The position numbers were made by a program, and so were the translations under genes. 64,000 nt of DNA from Eonycteris spelaea. Its lineage: Eukaryota > Chordata > Mammalia > Chiroptera > Pteropodidae. The stretch lies in the NCBI GenBank assembly GCA_003508835.1, contig PUFA01000105.1, forward strand, positions 4,712,001 through 4,776,000. The letters run 5' to 3'. Of this stretch, positions 49,968-63,404 are shown piece by piece; positions within the stretch are counted from its first letter, which is position 1; each line of letters starts with the position of its first letter. The notes beneath the pieces were generated by a model that worked only from the letters and a program-made list of their open reading frames with translations, was not told where the DNA came from and did not search any database.

Positions 49968-51004
49968 TATATATGAATTGTATAGTTTTCTTGTTCATTC
50001 CTCAGAAAGTCTATTCCTACTCATCAGTTTCCAAGTTTTATCTAAGTGATTCTGATGGACAGGTCAAATTCCTTCTGACTTATTAAAGGTGCCCCAGAGA
50101 AAGCATACATGCTCCCGGTAGGAAGAGAAAAGAAAGAGTGAGCTGAGAGTAAATAGAATAGACTTTCGATGATGCATTTAAATATAAAGTATCTCTATAT
50201 TTGCAGACTGGCTAATGAAAGAATGTGCTGATAGGAAAATTAATATGATATTCAAATATTTAACAACTGATAGAAAGTGAACATCAAAGTGCCAAACCCA
50301 GTTCCTGAGGTCTCATTCTGTGCTAACCATCAACTCTTTCTGAATAATAATATGACGAATATCAAAAGCCTTGTTTAAAGTCTTACTGCTGAAGGATAGG
50401 CATGTTTCCTTTTATCACACACTAAAATAAAGATAACCAACAGGAAGAAAACAGTAATGTGGATAGCTTATACCTACGTTGAAGTACTGAAAGTGTTTTC
50501 GTGTACATGAATTGAGTCATGAATGTGCTCTTTCAATAATTTTAAGCAAGAACGCAAACAGAGAGAACCTCATACACTTATCCACAAAATCAAAAAACTA
50601 TTTAGACTCTACTGGTATCAGACTTCTTCATAACTTGCTTACTCTAACCAGGGAATCTCAACTGACTAAGAAAGAGGTTGGTGTGTTGCAAAGGATTCAA
50701 CCAGTGAAAAATAATTTCTGGGATATAGATCGAGAATATTTATGACTGAACTATACAATTTTGTCTGGATGTATTGCAAGAATTGGCAATGTATAATTGT
50801 GATGTCTGGCTAAGCAAATCCAGAATTCACATGGACTGGAATCCTCGCACTATTTTTTCGTATGTGATCATCTTCCAAAATGTAAGTACAATGACGTGGG
50901 CAAAACCATCATTGCCTAAGAGACACCAGAAAGTGGAAAGCAGGGAAGAGTGTAGCCCAAAAGCCAATCAGCTTTCAAGATTCAGGTCTACCTTACTTTA
51001 ACGA
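49968..51004. other. Unannotated DNA
   Basis: No gene or repeat is recognised. Two short plus-strand frames (50512-50745 and 50774-51001) lack known domains. Confidence 0.45.
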
Positions 51005-51112
51005 GCTGCATAACTTTGGCCAAGTCATTTTAATTTTCTAGACTTCGCTTTTCTTAATTCATATAAGGTAACATATATGTCTCAGAATTGCTGTGATGGT
51101 TAAAGCAAATAA
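51005..51112 (+). mobile_element. MIR SINE fragment, sense
   Basis: GCATAACTTTGGCCAAGTCA then TTTTAATTTTCTAGACTTCGC and GAATTGCTGTGATGGTTAAAG reproduce the order of the MIR core (ACCTTGGGCAAGTCACTTAACCTC, then the TTGTTGTGAGGATTAAA block), diverged. Confidence 0.65.
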
Positions 51113-51127
51113 TAATAAAGTAATGAT

Positions 51128-51320
51128 AGAAAGCACTTTACTGAGCACATTTTAGACACTTAAGGCTTTGTACGTTATAAAATTCTTAAGGAAACCACTA
51201 CAGGTATGTGACAGTATTATTTCTATTTTAACCTTGAGGAAATGGTTCTTATAGAAAAGAAATTTGCCTAAGGTGACCATACAAGCTAGCTCAAATTTAA
51301 ATTACGTCTGACTCCAAAGC
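51128..51320 (-). mobile_element. MIR SINE, antisense
   Basis: GCACTTTACTGAGCACATTT (51133), TTCTATTTTAACCTTGAGGAA (51221) and TTGCCTAAGGTGACCATACAAG (51266), then AGCTCAAATTTAAATTACGTCTGACTCC, follow the antisense MIR almost end to end. Confidence 0.7.
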
Positions 51321-53019
51321 CTGTTGATTTAAGCCCTCCACTAACATGTCTGGCACTATACTTAATATTTGATAAGCAGCTGGCATTTTTATTATGATTT
51401 TTTATTATTTTTACGAGCTTTTCCCTTTCTATAATTAACTTCATGGCCAGGAAAAAGGAATGAAGTCTCCTGTGCTTTTTGGAATAAAATCGATCTCTCA
51501 TTTTGAGAAAAGAACAACATCACACTATTTTTCTGTGGCTGAATAAATACTCTTTTAATCATTAGCTATGTATACAAAGATGCATGAATTAAAGGAGCGA
51601 ATTCAAGCATCAGCTACGTCCTCTGCGTGGATATCAAACACTTGGTTTAGGCTTACTTTCCATCTTTAAGTGGTCATAAGACAGTTACTGCCTGAATATA
51701 GAGAACCCTTCTCTCACTGGTAGTTTGTATGGAGCAATGCAAGAGCTTCCATGGGGAAGAAAGAGTAATTGTTCGACAGTGGTGGAAGTTATTTTTTCTA
51801 TCGTAAGTAATGCCATATATTTTACAGTTCATCAAAGTACACCTCCTTATTTTCAATACATGTTGACAGACCAGAATAAAGCAGGATATGAAGGGAAATA
51901 GAATGCATTTAAAATTCACTCACAGATAAATACTTTTTTACTTTGTTAATATATTTCTGGAAGCCAGTGTAAACAAATTTTCACATTCTTTACTAAAACA
52001 TGCATCTTTTTAGAGTAATATAGTGAAATGGATTTGTTTTTACAAATTTAGTGGCATATTACCAAATGCAGCAAATGAACAGAAGGTATTAAAACAGGCA
52101 ATTAGGAAATATTTGACTCCGCCCTTCATTTAGAGTTTACAGCTGTTCTGTGTCTGACCAGAGCATGTCTTTGGATGGATGTAACTGAAAAAAAAGGTGC
52201 TGATTTTTTTTTCTCGGTGTTTTATTTTTGTTTTGTTTTAACACCAGAACTGGCTCCCTCAAGTGAAAAGTGTAAAATTGCTGGACTCTCTTAGATTCCA
52301 AAGGAAATTACCTGCAGCATAAAGTGTGGTAGTAAAGTATGCTTTTTTTTATCAAGATGCAACCCAAGAAGTCATTTGGGATGTGCAAGCTCTCACCATT
52401 GCTATTAAAACATAAAACAAATATCACAGTGACCAACTATTTATATGCAACTCTATAAAGAGACCGAAGAGAATGGTCTTTCCTGAAGTCTCTAGGTTTC
52501 CAAAGTGCTCTAGAAATATAATCATATTCCACAGTGGAATGGAAAAGACTCCTTTGATACCTCAGTCTTTTAAAACCCTGATAATAACTCGCATTTAGCA
52601 AATTTTAGCTAAAATATAACTTGACACTTATGAGACACTATATTTGAACACTGTAATTTTGATTGAAATCAAATTCCTCCTGTAACAACACGAGCAATTA
52701 TCTATTTTACACCTGTAGTTTCATAGCTGTTATCGCAGACTGCAGCTTTGTCTATATATAGCTTAATAACGCTTCCAAAACTGGCACGTTTAAGGGCATA
52801 TCGAATAAAGGTCTATTTAGTATGACTGCTCCTCAGAAACACGGTTTTCTGAAGAATCTATGGATATAGTTTCTGGCTATTAGTACAAAGATAAGTACAA
52901 AAAATAACACAAATACTAATTAACCATAATATGTGGAATTCGGATTTTATATTAATCAAACATTTAGGTAGTGACAGACATATTGAAATATTCCTTTCAT
53001 TATCTTGTTTTTCTAACTA
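51321..53019. other. Unannotated AT-rich DNA
   Basis: No gene or repeat is recognised over 1.7 kb. Confidence 0.5.
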
Positions 53020-53180
53020 GAAGATAGTATTATAATCCACACTTTGAAAATAATAAAATTGAAAGCACTGAGATTTTAGGTAAATTTCTAAAATTGCACA
53101 GCAAATAAATGGCGAAACCTGCTGTCAGGCCCGGCTTCTAGTCTTCGTGCTTGCTGCCTTCCGTACTACACTGTCTCACT
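53020..53180 (-). mobile_element. MIR SINE fragment, antisense
   Basis: AATTGCACAGCAAATAAATG (53093) and CCCGGCTTCTAGTCTTCGTG (53130), with TGCCTTCCGTACTACACTG downstream, correspond to the 5' half of MIR in antisense. The weaker left part (CCACACTTTGAAAATAATAAAATTGAAAGC) fits the CCATTTTACAGATGAGGAAACTG block. Confidence 0.6.
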
Positions 53181-53346
53181 GTGGAATGGTGGATATGGCC
53201 GTTGTTTTGGCGTAAAGAGTGTCCTCCTCATCATTTTCCTGGTGTTAGAAATCTATTCCATGGGATTTATGTGAAGATAGTTCCATCGACTATCCACACC
53301 ATATGGCTAGGCAGCAAGGATCTGTCTAGTTTTTGACAGATATTTT

Positions 53347-53347
<1 letters not shown>

Positions 53348-53397
<50 letters not shown>
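53348..53397. repeat. (AC)n microsatellite
   Basis: Twenty-five uninterrupted AC units. It explains the open frames reading THTHTH on the plus strand and VCVCVC on the minus strand. Confidence 0.95.
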
Positions 53398-53399
<2 letters not shown>

Positions 53400-56300
53400 A
53401 AAATAAACGATCTTTCTTTAAGCTGAATACTTATGAGTGTCGGGAAGTGCATTGCCATACATTTTTTTTCTGGCCTTATGAAGGAATAAGAAAGGAACAA
53501 TATGCAAAGAAAACCAGAATTGTAGAGGAAAATATGAGCCAAAATACCACATTTTTAGTCTCTAGATCCAGATGTACCTAAAGGCAGACCACTACTATGC
53601 TTATTATATTATTATGCTTATTATATATTATTTTAAAAAGTACCTCACTGATAATAAATCATGGTTATTCTTTTATGTTTACTTGAGCATATTTTATGGC
53701 AGACAAAAGAAATATAAGACCCAAGATAATCACCTAAAAATTTACAACAAAAATTACTATTGATAGAATTATCTTATTGATTTAGGAATTATTTTTACCA
53801 AAGTGTTTAAAATCAGTCTCTAACTACTCTCTTCCACCCTGCATATGTAGACCAGATTTTGTGGCACAATATTATAATTAAAAAAGAGTTAAATTATATG
53901 TTAGAAAGATAAATGTATATTGATATAATTTACAGTGACATTAATAGGCTCATTAGTTTAATTTGTTCTGACTGAAGCATTAATATAATAAAATTACTAA
54001 AAGTAACATTGTGAATTCAATAACATTTTATCGTGGCAATATCTTTTTTAAAAGACTGGTGTTAATTAATCAATGCTATAAGGATCAAGAAAACTGTACA
54101 GAGGTATTTTCTTATTGAATTATTTGAGTGAAGTTAGTGAAAATTTTGGCAAAATGGTGCCATCCAATATTGTCTAAGAACAAATTGCTGCAAACTTTCA
54201 TGAGTTCCCAAATGGAAGAACATTCTTTATTGAAATTTAAAGCCTCTCATTAAGAACTCAGAAGAAAATTATTGACATGCTGTGGGACTTTCCAGGGTGA
54301 ATAGAAAATTATCTGTTTTTCTTCAACATCGTATAAAAAGACATATATAATGAAACAGATGTGAGTGAGGATAATAATGAATACACAAAGCTGGTCTTTA
54401 AGGGATTAATTATTCCTCTCAATATTTCTTCAAGCCCTTTAACTGCTTTTATTATGGTCATTGACAATTATATATAGGCTCATTTTGATGCTCGCTTCTA
54501 GGAATAACATACAAAATTATGTCCTACTCAAGGATGATCTGGAATTCTGTCACTCTCTCAAAATCTGTCCTCCCACTTCCTCCTGCCTGACCCTAGTAAA
54601 CTAAGATGGCATTTAAAATTGGTGAAAGCAATGAGGTTTACATAATACACATAAAAATTAATTGGCAAAGGTAGATTTTGTTTTTATATTAGCAGTATTA
54701 TAGAAATAATGCAATATATACCTTGTCAAAAATTATTGAAACATGCATTATTAAAAGGAGCTATATCACCTTCAAGGAGACAAAAATTGGTTCTTTGGGG
54801 CCAACATTTAGATATTACAATAGTTTGTGGCCTTCCAAAGACCACAGTACATAACAGATATATAGCGTATAAATGAAATTGCAGAATGTTGTTTATATTG
54901 TGATAAGGATTAAAACATGTTAAGATGCTCTGGCCCTGATGTTGAGTGATCCTAGACTGTTTCAAAGGATTTAATATATTCTTGTGACTCACAGAAGTTT
55001 GTAAATTATTTTGAAGATAGCTATATTTATTTTAGTCCTTCAAAATGAAAGACTTTTAAGGATATCCAGAAGGCTCTTGTCAAAATTGACATTAGAGAAA
55101 TAAAGGTTCTTACTGTATACATCCCTGAACCTCTTAGAGTTCTGTCTTCTTATTTTCATTTCCTAATATGCAGAATTTCTCTATTTTCTTCCTGAATTTA
55201 CAATTGCTCTTTAGAAATTTGATATTAGAAAATTATTTATTTATTAATAACCTTGGGCATGCCCATAAATTTTAGATGTATAAAAATCACAGTCTATAGC
55301 CATATAGGCAATATGATTAGTAGATGGTGATATATACATAACATGAGTCCCGAGTATGTTGCAAAATCTTTCTTTAAATATCCTTCTGAGTGAGCCGTCA
55401 ACCCTAATATCGAGCATAGCTAGGCATCAGGGAACCCTCCATCTTTCTCTCCTGTCTAAATTCTTCTGGTGTTTTTACATTGCTGCTCTCCCTTTTCTAC
55501 CTAGTTCTGGTCAATCACAGTGGAACAGATAATAGGAATGATGGAAATGTTTCCTCAATAAAGTAGCAATAAATATTTCGATATGGTGAATCAGCATTTC
55601 TCTTGTTAGTTTTCAACATCTCTCTCATCTGAACTCTATATATCACTTCAGTAACAGTCTCTTTTCCTCTCCTTACCGAAGACTACAAAGATCTTGATTT
55701 CCTGTCTTGATATGGTGTGAGGACACTGAGGTTGGAAGGAAGTGAGGAATGTGGATTAAGTTCCCAGAAAGGAAGCAGGGGAACTTCTGGCTTCTAAAAG
55801 ACTCTCCCTAGTGGAATAGATTCAAAGTGAGGATACTCTACCCTCCCAGCTTATTGAGTAGAGAGGACTAGAGAGTGCTTCTCCAGGTAGCTTCTAGCTA
55901 CGTGTGGTAGTGGTGGGAGCGGGGTGGTTTCTTCCTAAGGTTATCACCACATTTCAGCTCAGAAAATCCACCAGTGAATTTCTTAGCAGTTTCCATGGGG
56001 AGCTGTTGCTTGTTCCTTATCTTAGGATGCCAAGAATCACATGCCCCCATCTCACCATCCTCTTTTATGTACTCACAGAACGTTGTACAATGCATTTTCC
56101 CATACCTTCACCCTAGAAATCTATAAAATATTTCATTGATTAGTAAAAATTCTCTTGGTCCCTTCAGCATACGTCTTGTGTTCTTGTATTTATGGGATGA
56201 GGAATGTTGGCACATTTCAAACTGCACATTTCAAACTCCCCGCCAGATAGTGCCCCGCCCAATGCATACTTCCATCATTCTCTTCAGTTCTTTTTTGCCC

Positions 56301-57399
56301 CTTTGACCATGGTACCAAACCTTAATTCCAATCTTGGGAAAGGTTCATTTCCAGGTATAATGCCTTAGGGCTCTATAATTTATATCTGTTGTGGCCATGG
56401 CCTCTAAGCAAAGCTACATTTGTAAGACTAGATTCTTTGAATATTTGGCTCAGCCCACATCTCAATCCGGGAGTGGAAAAGGATATTTTTCCTTGTGCTA
56501 CCATATTCAATTATTTGAAAGACAAAAATGACTATGTTCAAAGTATTTCAATGGACTATAATGGGGTATGGCTCCCTAACTGTTGATATACTAGGAGATC
56601 ATCAAATTATGATTTAGTGATAGATAAGCTTTAATAATTTTGCTGGGCTGCAGTTCAATGTGCATGGATTAGAATTAGTAGGGGAGCTTAATCCTACCGT
56701 TGTGTGGGGCTCACTGGCTCAGCTAACAATACTGAGACATTTGCCAGCCAATCCTGCATCTTCCCAGCAGCAAGGAGTGGTTCCTTAAGTGGCGTGTTCC
56801 AGGACTGGGATGGTGGGACATAGCTTCCCCAGGGGCAGACAACAGGGTGTCTATCACACATTTTATAGAGAATTTATGAACAAAAATAAAACTAACTAAA
56901 TGTTATTTGACTTTATATTATCAACATATACTGGGAATCATAAATGAAGTCCATGATAAAATAAATGTGTTGTTTAAAACACACATACATGCCTTAATGA
57001 ACATTGTATTTTACATACACTCTTCAAGGAAGTTAATTCGAATATTCTCAGCTGTATAGTTAGTCCTTGAATCATACAGATTCTAGTTTTTAAGAGTACA
57101 CACATTTCTTAAAGCATAAACTCATCAACATTTGAATTTGCTTTGGCTCACTTAAAGCTCAGTTTTGTCTCCAACTCCTGTGGTGCGACATTTTCCTGCA
57201 GTTAACCAGTGAATTTGAAATAAACAATGATAGCATAGGGCTAATAAATACAAAGAAGCAGAACTTAAGTTATTTCAATTCTGTCTTTCTATGTGATCAC
57301 ATAAAAATTGAAAATCCTAAATCAGATTGTAAATTATGAGGTATATTTTTTGTGGTAAGTATGCATTTTAAATCACGTTTTATCTCTTTGTTTAACGTT
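53398..57399. other. Unannotated AT-rich DNA
   Basis: No gene, RNA or confident repeat over 4 kb. GC-richer patches at 55400-56100 and 56640-56860 match no family I know. The overlapping frames at 55898-56116 on both strands are not supported as genes. Confidence 0.45.
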
Positions 57400-57525
57400 A
57401 TCTGTGAGTAGGAAGCATGTCTTTCATGTTCACTGCTTTATCCCTAGAACTTCAGGCAGTGCCTGCTAATAGTATATTCTCCATAGTGATTAAATGAATT
57501 AACAAGTATTTGAATGAATGAGTGC
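57400..57525 (+). mobile_element. L2 LINE tail
   Basis: TTCACTGCTTTATCCCTAGAAC then CAGGCAGTGCCTGCTAATAG and a TTTGAATGAATGAGTG ending reproduce the L2 3' terminus. The rest of the element is missing. Confidence 0.55.
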
Positions 57526-58112
57526 CTCTTAGTTCTCCCAAGTCTCTACCCTGCTCGAGTAAGATAGAAATAACTACAGTGTACTGCTGAAGCTATGTGA
57601 CTATTTAAGCTCATACTTCTTAGTGTCTATCTCATAGTTTTTTAGTGCATGAGGACATCTTACTTTGGAATCTTACATAATATATTGTGTGTAGTCTTCT
57701 ACATCAGTAAATATGCGGGGAAAAGAAAAAAAACACTTATTTAGAGTTGTTACTTTTAAGGGATTGTTGAGGACATTTAAAATTCATTCTTTTAATTTTA
57801 ATTGTAACTATAACCTTAGGAAATATCCAGTATTATCCCCTTACTGAAAATATGAACCTGAGACTGAGTATTTAAATAATAAATGTCCATGCTTTTTCTT
57901 TAGCGATTTTGAAACAGTTTTCTGGGCCCTACTAAGTAAGGCTATGCTCAGAGAACACTGGTTAAGTCCAAGAGGTACAGAAAGCCCATCCGAGTTTTAG
58001 CCAAAGAAGCTGATATAAGTTTCAAACTCACAAATAAAAACTCGTGTGAAGGAAGGAATAGCCAGGCATTAAATGTTTGCATCATTGCGCCATGCATTTT
58101 TTCTCCCCACAG
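57526..58112. other. Unannotated DNA
   Basis: 57810-57875 (ATTATCCCCTTACTGAAAAT, then CCTGAGACTGAGT) hints at a small antisense MIR piece. Otherwise nothing is recognised. Confidence 0.4.
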
Positions 58113-58297
58113 CAATGTTCACACTCCAGACACAACAACTCGATTATTCCTGGATAAATTATTTGTCTCACGATTAATTCCATCCACGCACAGAGAGATC
58201 TTGAAAAAGAAAAAGAGGGGAGTGAGAAGTTCTGAGAATGTTATAGCCCCAGAAGCTCCAAGTAATTCCCCACGGACTTCAAAAAGCACACTAGAAG
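58113..58297 (+). other. Candidate protein-coding exon, unidentified
   Basis: A strong acceptor-like site (TTTTTTCTCCCCACAG, ending at 58112) is followed by 185 bases with one frame open throughout: 61 full codons from 58114, starting NVHTPDTTTRLFLDKLF. A basic run KKKKRGVR lies at codons 31-38 and a Ser/Pro/Thr-rich end (APSNSPRTSKS) follows. The frame closes with TGA only at about 58312, beyond a possible donor GAAG|GTATTA at 58298, which is weak. The GC content is above that of its flanks. I do not recognise the protein. It could be an internal exon of a large-intron gene, an exonised or decayed sequence, or chance. Confidence 0.3.
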
Positions 58298-58312
58298 GTA
58301 TTAATTCCCCTT

Positions 58313-60164
58313 GACTGCTGGTTGGGGTATTTACTTATCTTCTATATTCATAACAAAACAAATGAAGAAACCAGGCCACAACATTCTGATTAAGGAAGAT
58401 TTCTGGATTTATAAGCATTAGAGACGTCCGTCCTAAGTGATGAATTTTGCTGCTGTGTATTTCTCAAATAAAGCAGCAGCAGCACATCTGTATCATGTGT
58501 TTCCATACGATTTGTAAAATTATTACCTACTTAGAATATTACCCACTTTTCTTCCATGTACAACATAAAATTTATGGTGGATAGCCTTTAAATATCTAAA
58601 AGTATGCATACAATAAAGTATGACATAATGGGAATACACATTGCGTCTTCATTTTTAGTTGTATTTCTCTTGTAGCTGAACTCAGGAAAACATCAAAATA
58701 AAATGTGTCGTATCACAGAAGAATACATCAGGATGATGTGCACCCTATATTAATTTCCACATATTAATAATCAGAGTTATTCCTCTACTAAATAACTACA
58801 CAGGTCGAAGTTAATTTTTTTTTAATGGAGACAATTATTAAATGACACAATCTACATTCTTTTGCTCATTATCCCATGGTATAATATTGCCCAGAACAGA
58901 AATATCTGTAGGGTTCAACATATGTCCCATGAGTTCTGGGGATTCTTTCCTGTGTTTTCTATTGTCTTGTTTGACCATTACATTCATTTATTCTAAGACA
59001 CTAAAGAATTCATAACTGTGTCATCCTTAGATATTCTATTGTGTGTCATAAAATATAGAGAGGTATGAAATAAAACTAAGCAGCTTAGTCATCTTATAAA
59101 AATGAACCTTTTCACTTAAGTTCAGGAGCTACAACTTTATGAATAATGTGCGTTGTCAACAATTTTGCAAAGTCATAAAGTTCAGAACTATGTAGAAAAC
59201 ACAATATATAGAAAAGAGCAGAATATTAAGTATAGGTGTTTGTTTATTCTGTAGTATGTTTACAACCTATAGTCTAAGTCTGATGGACTGTGCAAAGATA
59301 ACCATACTGTGCAGTAACACAGTCGTTGCCAAACCACAACACTCTGAAGAAAGACTCAATTTCTTATTGTCCAAAAGGTATCAGAAGTCATCCTCTCAGA
59401 CAGTGTGCTCTTTATCTTTCCTTTTGCAGATGTAGAAAATCTCCCCAAAGAAATGATGGCTTATGGTATCCTCAGCGAATACTGAAATACCACACCAGTT
59501 CATGACGGTAAAGAAGATGGAAACCCAAACCACACCAATCTCTTAATTCTTAGAAGCAGTGGCAGCCACCAGAGGTCCCAAATACACGATGACCCCAGAG
59601 TCAAGTAGTTTTAGGGGCTCAAGCTAGCTAGGTCTGGGTACAGGTTGATTTGTTCTGAGGAGACATTTCATTTCACTTACAGCACATAGAATTTCAATCT
59701 TTGGCAAAAGCAGACAACATCATCAGAAAATATTCGGCTGGAGCAATGGGGGATTAGTTTGATACCCTTGATTTTTTAGGGATAGTGACTTAGCAGTGCC
59801 CTTGGGTTACTGAGGAATATTGGGGCTGTCCAACCTCCTTTAATAATATTATATTCTAAAAATTAATATGCAATATTTATCACAGTTACTTCCATAGTTC
59901 TACTTCTTGATTTATCAATATTACATGGGAACTACTGACTTATTATAATAAAAGATGATAATTTATCCTATTAAAATCACTCTGTCCACCCTATTTTTGT
60001 TCTATCGAATATGGATAGATATCATCAAAAATACGTTATTCTCAATACAGAATAATAGTTTAAAAAGTAGATATGTGAGTAGACCAGACTATGTGACTAG
60101 ATGATAAAACAAGCAGTCAGTAGGAACCAAACCAATGATATCTTAGATGTTCTATTTATCAGAC
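58313..60164. other. Unannotated AT-rich DNA
   Basis: No gene or repeat is recognised. 59430-59710 is somewhat GC-richer (CAGTGGCAGCCACCAGAGG, containing TGGCAGCCA) without a match. Confidence 0.45.
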
Positions 60165-61182
60165 CATAAGTTGAAAGCAGGTATCATTTAGTTCAAAGCA
60201 GTAAGGAAGGTTTTACAAATATTCTCAAAAAATTAAACAAAAGAAAAAAAATAAGGTGATCATATATTTATATATTTGCAATCTCATCAGAAAAAATGGA
60301 ATCTATAAAATAAGTGAGAATCCTAAATAAGGGGAAAAAATTCCCCATGCTTCACATCAGATTGGGAATAAAGTCAGTGAACATGATTACTGATCAACAG
60401 AAAATACAGTGTATGAAAAACACAGAGAGGTATGATTGAGAGAAACATGCACAGAATATCCAGCAATTGCAGGACAAATGAAGTTTAACATACATCAATA
60501 ATAGCTCCTGGAAGAGGCAGGCATGAGAATGGGGTAGAACATTTTTGAAACAACAATGTAGAATAATTACTCAAAAGTGACAGAAATCATTCAGGTTGCA
60601 GAAGCAAATAAATTCATTAGAAAATCAAAGATGATCAAAAAACATTCAGAAGAAAAAGAAATATTACATACAGGAAAAGAATATATATTTCTACCTATTA
60701 CTCATCAGAAATAATAGGGGTCCAAAGAAAATGGAATGGTATTTTTAAAGGCTAAAAGAAAGAAAGAAAACACCTGGTTTTTTTCCACCCAGGGTTCTAT
60801 ACAATGAAAATATTTTTGAAAACAAGGGTAAAATAAAAATCTCTTCAGAAAAATGAAAACAGAGAAATTTGGTTGCCCAAAGAACTCCATGACAAGAAAT
60901 GTTAAAGGATATTTTTAAAGCTGAAGGATAATAACACAAAACAGAAATGTGGCTCTACTGGAAGAGAAAAAAAAATGCCAGAAAAGTAAATATATGAATA
61001 AGTATAAAGGACTGTGTATTTTTTCTTTTAATAATATTCTTAAGAGAGCACTGGAAAAAATTAATAAAATATAAAATGTTATTTATAATGTACATAGAAA
61101 TATAAAATATGATGACAACGCTGAGAATTACATCTCCATGTAAATATGAGGATGGCTGTAGCAAATTATACTCTTGGGACAT
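60165..61182 (+). mobile_element. L1M/HAL1-like ancient LINE, sense
   Basis: Follows the characteristic order of this old family: CTCATCAGAAATAATAGGGG (60702), AAATGGAATGGTATTTTTAA (60729), CACCCAGGGTTCTATACAATG (60786), ACAAGAAATGTTAAAGGATA (60892) and GTGGCTCTACTGGAAGAG (60948). It continues into the diverged region with AAATATAAAATATGATGACAAC (61098). All frames are broken. The left part (60165-60600) is more weakly matched. Confidence 0.65.
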
Positions 61183-63404
61183 TATTTCTTTTGAGAAGTT
61201 GGAAACAGGAGGTTGGCAGTAAAAATGAGCAAGTATGAAGTGTGAAATAGAAGTAGGTAAAAGGCAAAACGTGACGTCTAAAGTTTACAATGCAATATTG
61301 ACTCTAAATGCCTTTTCATAAACTAATAAGCCATATTTTGAACTCTAAAACCAGCACTAAAATTGTTAAAAGGAGGCAGTCTACAAATTTATAAAGAAAT
61401 GCTATACCACACTAAAAATTATTATTAGAATGTGTTCCGCCATACATGTTGAAGTAACTAGTATTCAGCATTCTCCGCTGGCCCCAAATCTAAGAAATCG
61501 GATAAAATTAAAAATTAAAAATTGATGTTTAACCTAGGGCCTTTTTTGGGGGGGGGGGGATGCCACTTCCTTATACACAAAGTGAAAGACATTTTTGAGC
61601 AGAAATTATACCAACTTGCTATGTCAGAGTTTTCTGAATTTGTTTTATCATGTTTTGAAATACGGATTTTTGGCCTCCAAAAGATTCTCACTGAATAACT
61701 CGGTCTAGGAATTAACATATTCTAATGCTAAGCCAGGTATGAAAACTATAAAACTAAATGAACTTCAGTCTCTCTTGCAGCTCTTAACAGTCAAATTCAC
61801 TGAATAAAATAACTAAAAACAATTTTAAACACATATTTGCTGTTTAACTTCTAGTAGTAATCCGTCTTTAAGAATTTTTCTAGTACTTATGAAAATGGCA
61901 TTATAGCACACTTTAATAATTAGGCTTGCTTATGAATTTAGATGTTTAATGACCTGTTCGATGGAATGTTTCACGTTCATACCCTTACACTATAAATGTC
62001 TCATTAAAGAAAGAATACTCCCAGGAGCATATAGAAGTCTTGAATTTAGAGGGTCAAATTACAAATGATAAATAGTATCAATTGGATAGATAATTCAAAA
62101 TAAATTTTCAGAAACCTAATAATTAGTAGCACAATTTTTAAAAGCAAATAATATGTTTGCCTTCATAAACTCAAATAATTATAGGCATAGGAATTGTGAA
62201 ATTATGGACTGTTACATAATAAATGATCACCAAGAATGCTGTGTTTTATTATTTCTTTTCGTTTATTTTCCAAAGCATTTAAGCTTACCTGCCAATGGGA
62301 TATTACCTAAGAGCCCATTATCTATTCCAAAAATTGATTTTCAATTAATCTGCATCTCCATGTCCAACCTTAGCCAATATACACCTCCAGGAAACACTGC
62401 TCACTGAGAACATTAAGTCATGAAATTTGATTAGATGACACTTAATGGGCTCAAACTGACACTTCACCTCCTTGAGACATGTTAATTACACATTTGGTCC
62501 CTAGAAAGAAATATAACTAAATATAACTCTTAAGACTGTCTTACACACAATCAGAAACCAGGTCAAGCTGTTGATGGCTGTGTAAAGAGAAATGAAATAC
62601 CTAACTGTATTTAGGCATGATCTGAATAAGACCAGTGAGTTCTTCCCTCCCTCTAGGGATCTTTGAAAATGTTTCCTGGTGTTATGTTTTCTGATATAAA
62701 TTTTGCAACCTGCAAATGAATGTAAACAATAACATCTGTTCAAATAAAACAAACACAAAGAGGGAGGAGAAAAATTAACATATGTCAAATCACTCTGCGT
62801 TCACCTTTCTATCCCTGTGGCTATGCCCTTCCTTGTCTATATGACACAAAATGGCGTGAACACACAAACATTAGAAATTCATTACTGGAATTCAAAATGA
62901 ATTCAGCACCACGTAAAGAAAAGTTATACAGGGTTCATATTTTCACTGTTACACAACGTGACGAAACAGCATGTCTCTATGACAAATCCATGGCAGTCTC
63001 TATATAAACTGCCCCCTTTCACATCTACTTTTTACCAAGGGAGCTGGATTCCACAGGCCTGGAACTCTTTTTTTGTCCTAATCTTTTCTCTACAGGCTTT
63101 CATGCTAGTTTTGGAGAAAAGAGGTTCCAATTAAAACGTATAGTATGATCTTTCTCTTATATATTCTCCTGAATGTGTCTAACTAGTACAAAATTAAACA
63201 CATTTTCACCTTTTAATGTAATCATTTTGTTCCAAATAGACACGACTTAAGTTTAAATTACCTATTTCAAAAAAATGTAAGCTGAATTATCAAATAATTT
63301 AATTTTTAAGAGCTAAGATTAGTGATAAATGAAATTGTTATGATTTGGGAGCCACAAATTTGTAGCCTATAGCTTCTAAACCTACTGAGCAGCTGAGACC
63401 TTTA
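61183..63404. other. Unannotated AT-rich DNA with a G12 run
   Basis: A perfect run of 12 G lies at 61548-61559, just after a T6 run. No gene or repeat is recognised in the remainder. The 95-codon minus frame at 62501-62788 and the 84-codon plus frame at 62153-62407 show no known domain. Confidence 0.5.

Noticed and set aside
53267..53581. Open frames on both strands with VCVCVC and THTHTH
   Set aside because: Produced by the (AC)n microsatellite at 53348-53397.
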